Position numbers and translations under genes: made by a program. A stretch of DNA of 64,000 nt from Athripsodes cinereus. Taxonomy: Eukaryota > Arthropoda > Insecta > Trichoptera > Leptoceridae. This document shows, piece by piece, positions 33,242 through 44,330 of the stretch; the stretch's first letter is position 1, and each line of letters begins with the position of its first letter. The notes below the pieces were generated by a model. It did not search any database. It worked only from the letters and a program-made list of their open reading frames with translations, and was not told the DNA's origin. Location of the stretch: contig OX388312.1 in the NCBI GenBank assembly GCA_947579605.1, positions 4,216,001 to 4,280,000 of the forward strand, read 5' to 3'.

Positions 33242-33605
33242 TATAGTGTTTAAAGGTGATTTTTTATGATTGCAAACTGTTATTTTTTACATGTTACTTT
33301 GAAAATAGCAGTTTCTATAAATAACATAAAGTTGACACACATTTAGTGCCTCTAGGTATTATTGTTAAATAGTATTGTTACCTATTAGACACTACATAGT
33401 GCTACATACTGTATGGGGATATTGTATCATAATAGGTAATATCATATCGCATTATTATCATTATCAGAGTTGGTTTTATTGTCTACCCTTCAAGGGGTGC
33501 TGTTCGACATAGAACAGAGGCAAAGTAACACTACTGTCATATACACGTGTGTGACCCTTTTACGTGATACGTGACTAATAATATTATTATTACAAGTATC
33601 TAGGT

Positions 33606-34035
33606 CTACAACCACGCCGCGTCCCTTGTGTGTGTAGTGTTATTCTTCTGCGAATTACTTCAGTCACCGTCGTATCTTCGTTGTGTTAAAATCACGTTGG
33701 TTTCTAGCGTATTCTATAGTCACATTGTTGTTGTTTTCTCGTGTCTACAACCACGCCGCGTCCCTTGTGTGTGTAGTGTTATTCTTCTGCGAATTACTTC
33801 AGTCACCGTCGTATCTTCGTTGTGTTAAAATCACGTTGGTTTCTAGCGTATTCTATAGTCACATTGTTGTTGTTTTCTCGTGTCTACAACCACGCCGCGT
33901 CCCTTGTGTGTGTAGTGTTATTCTTCTGCGAATTACTTCAGTCACCGTCGTATCTTCGTTGTGTTAAAATCACGTTGGTTTCTAGCGTATTCTATAGTCA
34001 CATTGTTGTTGTTTTCTCGTGTCTACAACCACGCC
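33606..34035 (+). promoter_or_regulatory. Three 139-bp 5' UTR monomers of the RTE element
   Basis: GTCTACAACCACGCCG recurs at 33604, 33743, 33882 and 34021, exactly 139 bp apart. Three full units are followed by a 16-bp start of a fourth. The first unit begins at the element's 5' end. The units precede the ORF start by about 180 bp. Tandem 5' monomers act as promoters in mouse L1, so a promoter role is a reasonable inference. Since 139 is not a multiple of 3, the overlapping ORFs are artefacts. Confidence 0.75.
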
Positions 34036-34213
34036 GGCCACTTCTTAGACGACACACGACCTTGACTAACTTTGGTGGAGGTTTTTACTTTTCTTTTCTT
34101 TTTATCCTATATTTTTAATTTACTTGTAAGTTTTGGTGTTGGGTTACAGGGTGGTGGATTTTTCGTATTCCTTTGCGGTGGGGGGTAAAATGTAAGACAA
34201 TAGGTAGTACGCT

Positions 34214-35350
34214 TTGACGCATATGGCAGCGATGAGGCTTGCCACCCATCATGCCGCGTCAAAGTGGGTGAAGGGCACAAAGAGGAGAGCGGAATGCAGG
34301 GTGGGAGTTTTGAATGTGAGAGGAGGGATGGTAAGAAAGACGGACGAAATTTTAGAGATGATGAATGATAAGTATTTGGATGTTTTGTGTGTCTGCGAAA
34401 CGAAGAGGAAAGGGTGTGGTATTAAAGAAAGTGATGGAAGGATCGAGTTGTGGTCTGGTGTTCCAGATACACAACACGCATGTCAAGGTGTGGGTGCTTT
34501 TTTATCGGAAAGAATGAGCGAATGTATGAAAGGGTATGAATGTGTAAGTTCCAGGCTAATCTGGATCCGTTTCAAAGTGGGGATGACTAGGATCTTACTC
34601 ATAGTTGGGTATGGTCCTGGGAACGATGCCATAGAGACGGAAAAGGAAGAGTTCTGGAATGGCGTGAGAAAGATTGCAGAAGATAAAAAAGAAAATGAAA
34701 GATTGATCTTGGCAGGTGATTTGAATGGATGGGTGGGTGTTAGGAGGAATGAACTTGAAAGTGTTTTGGGAATGAATGGAGACAGTAGAGTGAACGATAA
34801 TGGCAAAAGAATAATTGACGTGTGCTTGGAGATGGACCTCTTTGTGGCGAATACCTTTTTCGCCCACAAGGAGATCCACATGTATACCTGGGAGAGAGGG
34901 AATGAAAGATCGATGATTGACCTCGTGTGTGTGGACTCTCGTCTCAGGAAGGCGACCACGGATACTAGAGTGTATCGAGGCGCTGAGCTGGAGACGGATC
35001 ATTTTCTTGTCGTCTCAAGAATAAATCTATTCTCCGGTTGGCGTTCGAGAACACAAAAGTCCACGCCATCTATGAGATTGAGAGTCGAAAAACTGAAAGA
35101 TGAGAGTGTAAAGAATGAATATGTAAAAACTGTGAATGAGAAGCTGAGTGCGAACGAAAAGAATGATCTAACGATGAATGAAAGGTGGGATGTCTTAAAA
35201 AGTGTGCTTGTAGGAAGTGCAAAAGAAACATGTGGTGAAGCTAAAGTTGGACGTAAGAAAGGCGATGCATGGTGGGATAATGATGTGAAAGAAGCTACAG
35301 ATAAGAAGAAGAATGCTTGGAAAGACTTACTGAGTGTGAAACAGTGTGAC
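34214..35350 (+). pseudogene. RTE ORF, 5' half: AP endonuclease domain
   Basis: The frame starts at ATG 34223 or an upstream in-frame codon (34214). An endonuclease/phosphatase fold occupies about residues 30-275. Visible motifs: VGVLNVRGG, VLCVCETKRKG (the ET metal site), LILAGDLNGWVG (catalytic D and N), and AELETDHFLV (the final T/S-D-H). The domain nicks target DNA to prime reverse transcription. The frame is halted at 35351 by the TAG of the hAT terminus. Without the hAT (and one 8-bp duplicate) it continues in phase into 38715. All catalytic residues I can judge are present. Confidence 0.85.
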
Positions 35351-35411
35351 TAGGGGATTCGATCCCGACCCTTTTTTCTAATCCCGGGATTTCGGGATTA
35401 TCTATAGTTGA

Positions 35412-36269
35412 CTGACATATTTAGTCTTACTCTTCCGCGGTTCAGGGCTGAGATTGCATCGATGGCGATGGGTGTGTAGTGTAGGTAAGATGCTTAAATT
35501 CATGCTTCGGAGGATATTTCCTTTAACTTTCCCATTTCCCCCCTCCTATTAGCCACATTTTTTAATTTTTGTTGTAGTTGTATGTATATTTGTGTGTGTA
35601 TGCATACACAAAGTTCTTATTATTATTTTTAATTTGCTTTTTTCTAATCTAATTGATTTATTCTACTATTTTTTGTTGCTTTATCATATTTTTCATCTTT
35701 TATTTTTAACTTTTACTGAATGGTTTGGAACCACTTTTATTTTTTTGTAAAAATCATTGTCTTTTTTTTACTTTGTTTATGTTTTCGGCATTAAATATAT
35801 AACAATTTCTAGACATGATATGATTTTTTGGAGTGTTGTGTGATTGTTGTTGTTTTTTGGGCTTTTTATTTGCTACCGCGGTTTCGGTGGGGCGTCCGCC
35901 GTTGGCGGGCGTCAGTCTAGGGCTTTTAAAGTTTTGGATTGACGCTCGTTGGTGGGGGGCGCTCCGCCGGGGCCGCGGTGGCGAGTGGGAGGCTCGGGGA
36001 ATGGCGGTGGTTGCATGGTGCTCTGGGGAGTCGTGTCATGTCTATTTTTTAAGTAACTTCTTTTGTTGTCGTTTTGTTATTCTTCTTTTGTATTTAAGTA
36101 TTTGGTTTTTTATTATTACTTTATCTTTCTTTTAGCTATGTAAACACATTCGAATACAAATGTGCAATCTGTAAATGGGTTAATATGTTTGTATATTGTA
36201 ATATATTATATTTGTATAAAACCTGTAGATGTGCCAATAAAATAAAATAAAAAAAAAAAAAAAAAAAAA
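35412..36269 (+). mobile_element. LINE 3' UTR with poly(A), nested in the hAT
   Basis: It is flanked by ATAGTTGA (35404-35411, 36270-36277). It ends CCAATAAAATAAAATAAA plus a run of A. It has no coding sequence apart from a GC-rich patch (35870-36030). A 5'-truncated retrotransposon insertion is the simplest reading. The 100-codon frame at 35833 is not believed. Confidence 0.8.
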
Positions 36270-36799
36270 ATAGTTGATCCCGGGATCCCGGGACTAGTCC
36301 CGGGATTATATTGGTAATGTAAAGGGGTAACAAAAATTCAGTAGGCCATGTCAAAATCACTTTTTTTTACTTATCTGGCAATGAATTTAAGTTTTGAATC
36401 TGCAAAAAGTCGGTTAAACAAAATTACACTTCAAACTTCTTCTAAAATAAACAAACAAGGCACTTCTGTTTATGATTTATAAAAGTAACAATTTAACTTT
36501 TTTTATATTTTTAAATTGAATTCTTGTATTTGTATTTATTTCATTGTTTTAACCAGAGATGTGACGTATTTGAAATTAAAGTACTTAAAACACAAGTACA
36601 AAATACAAAATATGTAGGTATTTTCATTTTGTATTTCAAATACCTTTTCGTAAAAAGTATTTTGTATTTTATTCGAAATACTTTTTTTGAGTATTTTGTA
36701 TTTTACACAAAATGCTTTTACAAAATACCTTTTTATTTGTTTGAAACAAAATTCTGCCATTAATTGATATGCGCGTGTGCAAGCTTTTTTTGTCAATTT

Positions 36800-37190
36800 G
36801 TTGAACTACGAATACAACGTTTCCATTAGAGTACTCCATATTTGAGATATACACACATGTAATAATGATGATTGAACTAATATTATACATGACGCCGTTG
36901 AATGATCCATGACCATTCCAAGGGCGCTGTGATTTCTTCTGAACTGCAGCGTTTTCAACTTTGTCTGCAGGCAATCTGTTCCAGGCAATTGACGCTGAGA
37001 CTCTGGTTCTCCTTTCTGTAAATTTAGAGGTATTTGCAATATTGAACTCTACGAGTTTGTTCACGGCATTAGAAGCTGAGTACAGTCTTCGATTCAAATT
37101 TTTGTCAGCGGAATAGGTCAGTGGGTGGTGTGCTACCTTGTGGACAGTGAGACACAGTTTAAACTCCACTCTCTCTGAGACTCTCAACTA
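36800..37190 (-). pseudogene. Jockey/CR1-like LINE C-terminal fragment inside hAT
   Basis: The reverse strand reads EFKLCLTVHKVAHHPLTYS.. then NLNRRLYSASNAVNKLVEF and RRTRVSASIAWNRLPADK, the R....S......WN.LP block near the end of Jockey-superfamily ORF2. It begins abruptly and ends in non-coding sequence. Confidence 0.6.
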
Positions 37191-37194
37191 GCGT

Positions 37195-37690
37195 AGACTT
37201 CTTAGTAGTGAAGTGATGTGGCAGCTCTGATTCTCTCTGTAAATGATTCGGAGGCAACATTAAAAACCATCTGAAAACGATCAAAAAAGGTCTGGAGCAG
37301 TCCTGTATATAATATGATGTTACAGCAGTCCGTACGATTTCAGATTCGGAGTATCCATCCTGATTTATTCTGCAGCTCAAGTTCAGGAATTCTCTAACCT
37401 GCTTGATACTCACTCCATTTATGACTATTTTTGCAGTCGCCTCATCTTTTCGAACGACCTTACATGTATTGTCTTTATTTATTTTTTATGTTGTATTTTG
37501 ATAGTTCTTCCTAAGACTTTATTCAACTCATCTTCATTATCTGCAAGCAATGCTATATCGAATTATGTTAACCCTTTCTCCATTTGTCTATACTCTTGTC
37601 CAGTTATTCATTTCTTCTATCTATTCATCAATGGCTCGCTGTATATAATAGTTAAAGAGTGATGGAAATATTGAATACCCCTGTCTTACA
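37195..37690 (-). pseudogene. RTE-type reverse transcriptase fragment inside hAT
   Basis: On the reverse strand, from 37690 down: a worn copy of the reverse transcriptase B motif (RQGYSIFPSLFN), stops, then VSIKQVREFLNLSCRINQDG at about 37420-37350. This matches the plus-strand copy at 52976 (SIKQVREFVYLGSRINQDGR). It is the same family as the fragments at 13611 and 52930. Confidence 0.65.
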
Positions 37691-37954
37691 CCTACAAAAA
37701 ATCAAAAGTATTTGTATTCTGTATTTAAATACTTTTTTGAAAGTATTTTGCACATCTCTGGTTTTAACCCAGAACAGTTTTAGTTTAGTGGGGCAATATA
37801 TTCTATAATGTTTTTATGTTTGTTTGTATGTACTATTTTGGAATATTTAAAAAAAAATCTACTTAGACTTATTTAACTTAACCCATAACAAAAAAAATAC
37901 ATACTACAGGGATCAATGTTTAAACTCGTATTTTTAAATCAAATTGACCAGAGA

Positions 37955-38560
37955 CTATGAATTATTTATTCGAATCAGTTTGATGAGTGATTTTTTGATG
38001 CTATTTTTTAAAATATCAAATCGCTCAAGCATTGTTAAAAGACTATTCCAACGCGATTTGCAGTTAAACGATAAATTAAGCTCTCTTCCATGTTCCTTTT
38101 CAATATAGTTTTGAAGCATAATATCATTCTTCAAAGATGCTCTTTTAAAAATAAGAACCACTACGAACTTTCTTTACGACTTCATTAATATTCCGGTCAT
38201 TGGTCAAACTCACCATTACCGATTTTAGTGACTAATCCTGAGTCCAGTTCTTCATTTTCACCATCCAAATCATCAATAAAAGGCGATAGCCGTTTATGTA
38301 TTAAATAAATAAATAAATAAAATATCATCACTGATAGGTTCATTTGCAGGTATTTTTCTATACAATAAATCACAAACGGCTAAGTGAATACCGTGTGCAA
38401 AACAAACTAGGTGCTTTGCATCAACAAGTTTTCCAACTGTAATTTGGACCATCAGTAGCTATTGCCACAATATCGTATCTAGTGAGATATCGAACTCAGA
38501 ATAGCGCTCTTTTAAGATACTAACACAAGCTTCGGCTGTCAGTGATTCATTGATGTGCTT
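37955..38560 (-). pseudogene. Degraded hAT transposase
   Basis: The reverse strand holds CKSRWNSLLTMLERFDILK (38161-37955 frame), a hallmark stretch of hAT transposases. Upstream in the minus direction lie VGKLVDAKHLVCFAHGIHLA and VCDLLYRK (about 38430-38340), the C.aH..HL...D motif before the last catalytic part. Stops and frameshifts separate the blocks. The gene runs opposite to the RTE ORF. It presumably belonged to the outer hAT. Confidence 0.75.
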
Positions 38561-38714
38561 GAGTCCCAAATATTTGACTTATTGTATAATTGTATTAATC
38601 CCGAAAATCCCGGGATTTCTTAAATTTAATCCCGAAAATTTCGGGACTAAAATACGACCGGGATCCCGGGATCCCGGGATTCGGGATCCCGGGATCGAAT
38701 CCCCTAAGTGTGAC

Positions 38715-40622
38715 ACATGTGAAAAAGAGCGAAAGAAAGAAGTTTACAAGACATGCAAGAAGGAAGTGCGTGAAGTTGTGAAAATGAAGAAAAAAATGCT
38801 TGAAGATGAAGAATGTAAGAAATTGTCTACGTATGCGAGTGAAAATATGAAGATTTTTTGGAAGGAAGTAAAACGAAAGAGGACGGGTTCAAGTGTGAAC
38901 AGTATGAAAGGGATAAAAGACAAGGATGGATGTGTGTTAGTGAATGATGAATGTGTGTTACGGAGATGGAAGGAATATTTCGAAGATCTGTTTGAATGTG
39001 ATGGTACAAATGCAAATGAGTATGACGACAGTGAAAGCAGTGTGAATGAAAACGATATGATAGACATGAATGAGATTATGAATGCATTAAAAAGAGCGAA
39101 GTGCGGTAAAGCTGTAGGGTATGATTGTGTTGCCGTTGAGCTCATCAAGTCTGGTGGACCGGGGGTTCTCGCGTGGTGTTTGGAGCTTTTCAACGATTGT
39201 TGGAGAGAAGGTGTTACTCCAGAGGATTGGAGGAGGGCTATCATCTGCCCCCTGTACAAGGGGAAAGGCTCTAGACTTGAATGCGGGAGTTATCGGGCTA
39301 TTAGCTTGCTGAGCTCAATAGGGAAACTGTATGGTAGAATTTTGATTGAGAGAGTACGAAAGATAACTGAGTGTAAGATATGGGATGCGCAAGGAGCTTT
39401 CTTGAATGGCAGAGGGTGCACCGATCAGATCTTCTCCCTGCGAATGGTTATAGAGAAGTTTCTGGGTAAACACCAGAGGCTTTTTTGTGCGTTCGTGGAT
39501 CTGGAGAAAGCATATGATCGAGTGGACCGTGAAAGGTTGTGGCGCGTGTTGTCGGAGTATGGGGTGAGCAGCCGGTTGATCCGCGCAATATCTTCACTTT
39601 ACGTGGGAAGCTCCGCTTGCGTGAGGGTAAATAACACTCTCTCGGAGTGGTTTGTCCTCACCAAAGGAGTGAAGCAAGGTTGTGTCATGTCTCCGTGGCT
39701 GTTCAACCTATTCTTCGACTACTGTATGCGACCTGTGAAAGAGATGGATGTTGGTGTCGAGCTGAATGGGTTTCGGGTGAATGCATTGATGTACGCAGAC
39801 GATTTGGTGTTAATGGCTGAGAGTGAAAGGGACTTACAAGAGATTGTTACGTGTGTGTATGATAGTTGCAATTTGAATGGTTTGAAAATGAATGTTATGA
39901 AGACGAAAGTTCTTGTTTTTGAAAGAGAGAATGAAAAAACGATTTGCGAGATTAAAGTTGGTGACGAATGTTTGGAGCAAGTAAGTGAGTATGTATATTT
40001 GGGAAGTATGTTTACGAGGGATGGAAGATGCGATGGGGACATTGAAAGAAGGAAAGTGGCCGGTGCTAGAGTAAACGGTGCACTTCGACCCATTGTCAGC
40101 AATGACAATGTGTCGAACATGGCTAAAATGCTGGTGCACAATACCATTCTGGTACCGTCACTTACGTATGCAAGCGAGACATGGACGTGGTTGAAGAAGG
40201 ACGAAAGTGGAATAAATGCAGTAGATATGCGATCGTTGAGAAGAATGGTTGGTAAAACGCTGCGTGATAGAGTGAAGAATGAGGATATTAGAAGAATGAG
40301 CGGATACAAGAAGAGTGTTGTGGACAGAATGCGCGTGAATAAACTACGGTGGTTTGGGCATGTTGAACGAATGAACGAGGTAAGAATGACAAAGAGGATA
40401 TACTTATCTGAAAGAAAGGGTGTGAGGAAACGCGGGCGTCCGAGAACCACGTGGCTTGATCACGTGGATCAAATTCTCAAGGACGGCCGCGTGTTGAGTA
40501 AGAGGAACCGACGTGCGTGTATGAGGAACTGTATGAATGTGGAGGAAGCGAAGGAAGTGTGTAAAGATAGATCTGTTTGGCGTTCCGTTCTCTCTGCCTA
40601 CCCCACTTGGGACATGGCGTGA
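38715..40622 (+). pseudogene. RTE ORF, 3' half: reverse transcriptase
   Basis: This continues, in phase, the frame broken at 35350; the total without the hAT would be 1014 codons. Reverse transcriptase motifs: GKAVGYDCVAVELIKSGGPG, YRAISLLSSIGKLYGRIL, FCAFVDLEKAYDRVDRE (first catalytic Asp), GVKQGCVMSPWLFNLFF, LMYADDLVLMAE (YADD). After the polymerase come YVYLGSMFTRDGRCDGDIE, LRWFGHVERMNEVRM and GRPRTTWLDHVDQILKDG, the RTE-type C-terminus. The stop TGA overlaps the start of the tail sequence. No other lesion is seen, so the hAT is the only obvious disabling event. The frame's apparent start at 38550 lies in hAT sequence and is not real. Confidence 0.9.
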
Positions 40623-40724
40623 GGGTATAGTATAGTATAGTATAGTATAGTATCTAGGTATTATTTATAAAGCAAAATAGGAATTATATTAAGTTAATAA
40701 TGCCAAATTTAGTTTTCTTCATTT

Positions 40725-41000
40725 TATTTAGCGTTTGGTAAAGAATCGAGCGTCACTTCTTTCTACCCTTATATAAATCTTTTGCTTCCGTCACTGTCAT
40801 ACAATTCCTCATGCATGTTCTCCTGTTCAATGTGTTCAACACGTAGGATTTGATTCAAATGATACTCCATTTGATCCTCGGACGTCCATGTCTACGAGCA
40901 CCATTCCTTTCAGTCAAATATATTTTCTTGATCATTCTGTCCTCATTCATTCTTTTCACATGCCGCAGCCCTCGTAACTTATTTAAATTCAGCAATATTC
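40725..41000 (-). pseudogene. RTE C-terminal remnant, opposite strand
   Basis: The reverse strand reads NKLRGLRHVKRMNEDRMIKK, IYLTERNGARRHGRPRIKW, then after damage RTCMRNCMTVTEAKDLYKGR. This aligns with the C-terminus of the full-length RTE next door, but is clearly diverged. It lies tail-to-tail with it. Confidence 0.75.
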
Positions 41001-42515
41001 CATTAATTTAAATGCATTCAGTGTTTGAAATTACTTTTATTCTTTTATTCAAATACCTACTAGGTAAAATTTCATGATCATAGTTACATTTAGTTTACAA
41101 GTGGACCATACTATTATTTATATTATATTTCATAGTTTTTTGATTAATTACAACAGCCTGCAGTCACGTTATGGTTATGTTTTATTATTTATCTCGTGTA
41201 CTCCTGTCTAATTAATTTTGATTAATGTCATTTATTTTACATAATAATTCATAATAATATTAATTAAACGCACTTTAATAATGAGGTTAGTTTTAAATAC
41301 TAATAGCATAATGTAATTGTCTGGTGGCGAATATATTACCGAAAAAAAAAATATAATATAATTTTCTGTTCAATATGTCGACGATCCAATTCCACAACTC
41401 AACAAGTCGAAATGTCTTATATTCGAGAAATCGCAATTTTTGTAATTTCGGTATATTTATATTATGCATTAAAAAGACAAGAAAAAGTGAAAAATACCAT
41501 ATAATAATCGAACTATTAGAGGCATTATGTTGTCTTTGTTCCGTAAATATTTATTTGTGGAATTGAAAATAGGTACATTTTTTTTTCATTTACTCAATAA
41601 TCCACACATAAATATTTGAGTCGGTTCGTATGTGCGTATGTCCTCAATGGACTCTGAAATAAGGAAAGACAGAAGTAAAATAATACACTCTATACGAGGT
41701 CTCATCTCCTGGGCAGGTTTAAGGGTAAAAACATTTTAAATATCTTATGTATTGATAAAGATATTACAATTTTAATGAGATTCCCATACATTCGCTTGAC
41801 AAAATTGCCAAGCGAATGTATGAAAATCCAATATTTATAGTCAAACATTTTTCATTGTATTGAATTAATTCCAAAATGGATGTAACAATAAATAAAACAA
41901 TACTGAAACTAAATAATTAGGGACTGTTTACATAATGAAACATTGTGATTGCTGATGACAAAAAATCCTGAATTATGAGAATAAAAATTGCATATTTTTG
42001 ACATTTTGAGCTATTTTCATAATGGAGGATATTATGAGACCATAGAAATCCATACTGTAGAATAAGAATAGTATTATGTAAAAAATCCATAAACAATGTT
42101 AATTGATTTTTTGTATAAATAAATACAAAAGTACCTCGGTACTAGCCATAAGAACCTATTTATTTTCGCCTAATATTTTTCTTTACTTTTCATGGCAAAT
42201 CACTTGAAGATTTATGTAGGTACTACAAACTAAAAATACCAGTTTTAACCCATGTATTTGCACGGTTTTTGTTTATTTAAACCCGAGCAATGCCGGGTTA
42301 CAAAAGCTTGTTCATATATAAAGGGAACCGTGTATTTTTTAAATTATTTGTTTGCGGAATTGATAGAGTGGAGTTGATTTTGTAAATTATCAATTAAATC
42401 AAAATATTCGAAAATATCGACTTGTTGATGTCTGGAACTGGACCATCGAATTGTATTCTATCAATACATTCATTCAATCAACTATAAAAAGATAACGAAG
42501 TAAGTATGATTGAAA
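41001..42515. other. AT-rich DNA with one hairpin
   Basis: No gene is recognised. 'cccgagcaatgccgggtta' near 42283-42300 resembles a worn Helitron 3' end. Confidence 0.35.
41785..41822. repeat. Perfect 14-bp hairpin
   Basis: CATACATTCGCTTG and CAAGCGAATGTATG are separated by 10 nt. It extends by a few imperfect pairs outward. Too short for a typical pre-miRNA. Confidence 0.6.
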
Positions 42516-42519
42516 AGGG

Positions 42520-42650
42520 CGAATGTCCGAAAAGAGATCAACATGGGTGTATGATAAACTGCATGAATGTGGAGTAAACGAAAGATCTAACTAAGGATTA
42601 TTCAATATGGAGTTATGTTCTCTCTGTCTACCCTACTTAGTCGTAAGCAG
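42520..42650 (+). pseudogene. RTE 3' end remnant
   Basis: It carries 'cgaatgtccgaaaagagatc', 'ctgcatgaatgtggagtaa' and 'tctctctgtctaccctactt', matching RTE 40430-40610 in order, with deletions and many substitutions. Confidence 0.6.
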
Positions 42651-42704
42651 TGGCGTGTCTTCCATACAAGTCCAAAAACCGAGTTTACCTGAGTTTTTTT
42701 TGTA

Positions 42705-42960
42705 ACTACCACTACTGTACAATCACGACACGTTCCACAATCGGCGTAGCCACCAGATCATCCCCACGTTATAAACAAGCAAGCCATCCTCTCCGTGTCA
42801 ACAAAAAAATAAAACATTCAGAATGGATGGCAAACCTCATTGTTGAATTTCAGATGTAAATTGTCTTTATTTTTTCGAGCATCTGCCTTTTGAACGGCAC
42901 TCGAAAGCTTACTGTATAGAGTGGGATATTTATACTTTGCCGGGTGCTACACGAAACAGT
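42705..42960 (-). mobile_element. RTE-tailed SINE-like copy
   Basis: Family blocks: 'aagccatcctctccgtgtca', 'cattcagaatggatggcaaa', 'cctcattgttgaattt', 'atctgccttttgaacggcac', 'agagtgggat'. The tail-side part is corrupted. Confidence 0.65.
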
Positions 42961-43239
42961 TTTTTAGCTTTAGAATAATTATAAGATTATTAAGTTTTCG
43001 CAATAATGATCGAAATATACAAAATTTCGCGTGATTTTGTGCAAGTTTGTTCGATCGTCATTAACACTGACGCATCTATATAGTGCAGCTGTTTGCTACA
43101 GTTGTCTCGCTTGTGCATGTGATTACAAATGAAGCTTATTTATGTTACATTTCTGTCTCGCTCATATGTAACTAAACTAATACGCCATAATTTGTACTAA
43201 GAACACGCTACGCAGAAGATAGGTACTTTTAGTATTATT

Positions 43240-43378
43240 TCGCGGTTTGAATGGACAAAATAATAATGCATTTTTTATTGCACATAGATGACAGTTTGTA
43301 TATTCATTACATGTAATTAGTCTGCTGGCTACCATACCTGAGGGATATTCCGTTATGGTATAGTTTGTATAGATTCGC
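43240..43378 (+). mobile_element. RTE-tailed SINE-like copy, tail half
   Basis: It ends 'gtctgctggctaccatacct', 'gagggatattccgttatggt', 'atagtttgtatag', in plus orientation. The head is missing or unrecognisable. Confidence 0.6.
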
Positions 43379-43829
43379 GAAATTGTACAGACAATCACAA
43401 TTCTACATGGTTATGCAAGTAATGAAATATTTTTCATATTCTATAGAAAAAAAAGTATTTAACATTGAGAATAAAACTAGACACATTCATGATTGTATAT
43501 TTTTAATTAAAGCAATAAATTTAATAATATTTATTTGCAGCATACAAATATAATTATGGTGAATTACGTACATATCTAATTATATTCTTATCTACATATT
43601 ATTCATATTATTGTAATAATGTAGAATTTACCTATAACAAAATGTTTGAAAAGTTTAATCATTAATCCGATTACTACTCGATGAATTTGTATAACTCCTG
43701 ATGTACCTATTAGGATTAAGTCCTAAATATTTTTAATACGCTGCTGTGTGGGCGCTGGATTAAAATGTATTCCGAAAATATAATAGTTTGCAACTTACAT
43801 AATTTTTTTAATCTGTATAATTTATTCAT

Positions 43830-44330
43830 CATCATCAGCACAGGGCAGAAACCAGCCTCCTCCATTCAAAGCGTCTCTGCGCCATCACAAATCTTGTAAT
43901 GGATTTGGCGCGACTTTATAATTGTATTTAATGTGTATTATATGATATAAAAAAAAAAATTGCGTCACCTCTTTCCACGACATTCCCTGCGCTCTGATAT
44001 CGTTGTCATAGGAACGGTGTATTGTGAAAGAGGGACGCCCGGGCCGACGGAACCCCTGCGGACGGAAGAACAGTGCTCTTTTTGGCCAACTATCATTACA
44101 TTAGGCATTCTCAAAACATGTCCCAGCCAGGACCATCGTCTCTCCTGTAGGTATTACGGAGATTACATGTCTTTGTTGGGTGCGCCGGCGCACAGCATCA
44201 TTTGTAACATGTTCATACCATTTGACATCCAAAATCCTTATAAGACTTATAATTTATTATTATAATAATAATAATAATATTTATTTGTCAAAAATATTCA
44301 CAGAAACATATGTAGTTACATAAATTTATT
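43830..44330 (-). pseudogene. LINE remnant sequence, 3' UTR type
   Basis: GC-richer blocks such as 'gaaaccagcctcctccattc' and 'ctctttccacgacattccct' recur in worn form near 52675, 20010 and 6540. AAT-type repeats at 44260-44290 look like a reversed LINE tail. No protein motif was found. The 101-codon plus frame is not believed. Confidence 0.35.

Larger units (their letters stand above)
36554..37760. mobile_element. Second hAT, nested, carrying LINE sequence
   Basis: The ends are CAGAGATGTG and CACATCTCTG with an exact 8-bp duplication GTTTTAAC (36546-36553, 37761-37768). Subterminal regions repeat AAATAC/GTATTT motifs, typical of CAGAGATG-type hATs. The interior (about 36790-37690) is not transposase but fragments of LINE proteins on the minus strand. 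Confidence 0.9.
35351..38706. mobile_element. hAT transposon inserted in the RTE ORF
   Basis: Perfect 17-bp terminal inverted repeats TAGGGGATTCGATCCCG and an exact 8-bp target duplication AGTGTGAC (35343-35350, 38707-38714) identify a hAT insertion. Both ends carry GGGATCCCGGGAT-type palindromic repeats. A degraded minus-strand transposase remains at about 37955-38560. Two further elements are nested inside (35412-36269 and 36554-37760), so the original hAT was about 1.3 kb when it landed, or had already been deleted. Confidence 0.92.
33606..40648 (+). mobile_element. Full-length RTE element interrupted by a hAT
   Basis: The element is bounded by AGTATCTAGGT on both sides (33595-33605, 40649-40659), with 1-2 bp of boundary ambiguity. 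Contents: three 139-bp 5' monomers, a single long ORF for endonuclease and reverse transcriptase, and a tail of ATAGT units. A 3356-bp hAT plus its 8-bp duplication sits inside the ORF, so the original element was about 3.68 kb. Short ATAGT-type tails and one ORF without RNase H fit the RTE clade. Confidence 0.88.

Noticed and set aside
33628..34118. Three repeated Cys-rich open frames (MCVVLFFCELL.. and MLKSRWFLAY..)
   Set aside because: They arise from the 139-bp monomers, whose period is not a multiple of 3; the repeats give the same string in shifting frames.
35833..36135. A 100-codon Gly/Arg-rich protein
   Set aside because: It lies in the 3' UTR of a poly(A) LINE insertion nested in a hAT.
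41785..41822. Hairpin as a microRNA precursor
   Set aside because: The perfect stem is only 14 bp with weak extension; a pre-miRNA needs a longer stem with 22-nt arms.
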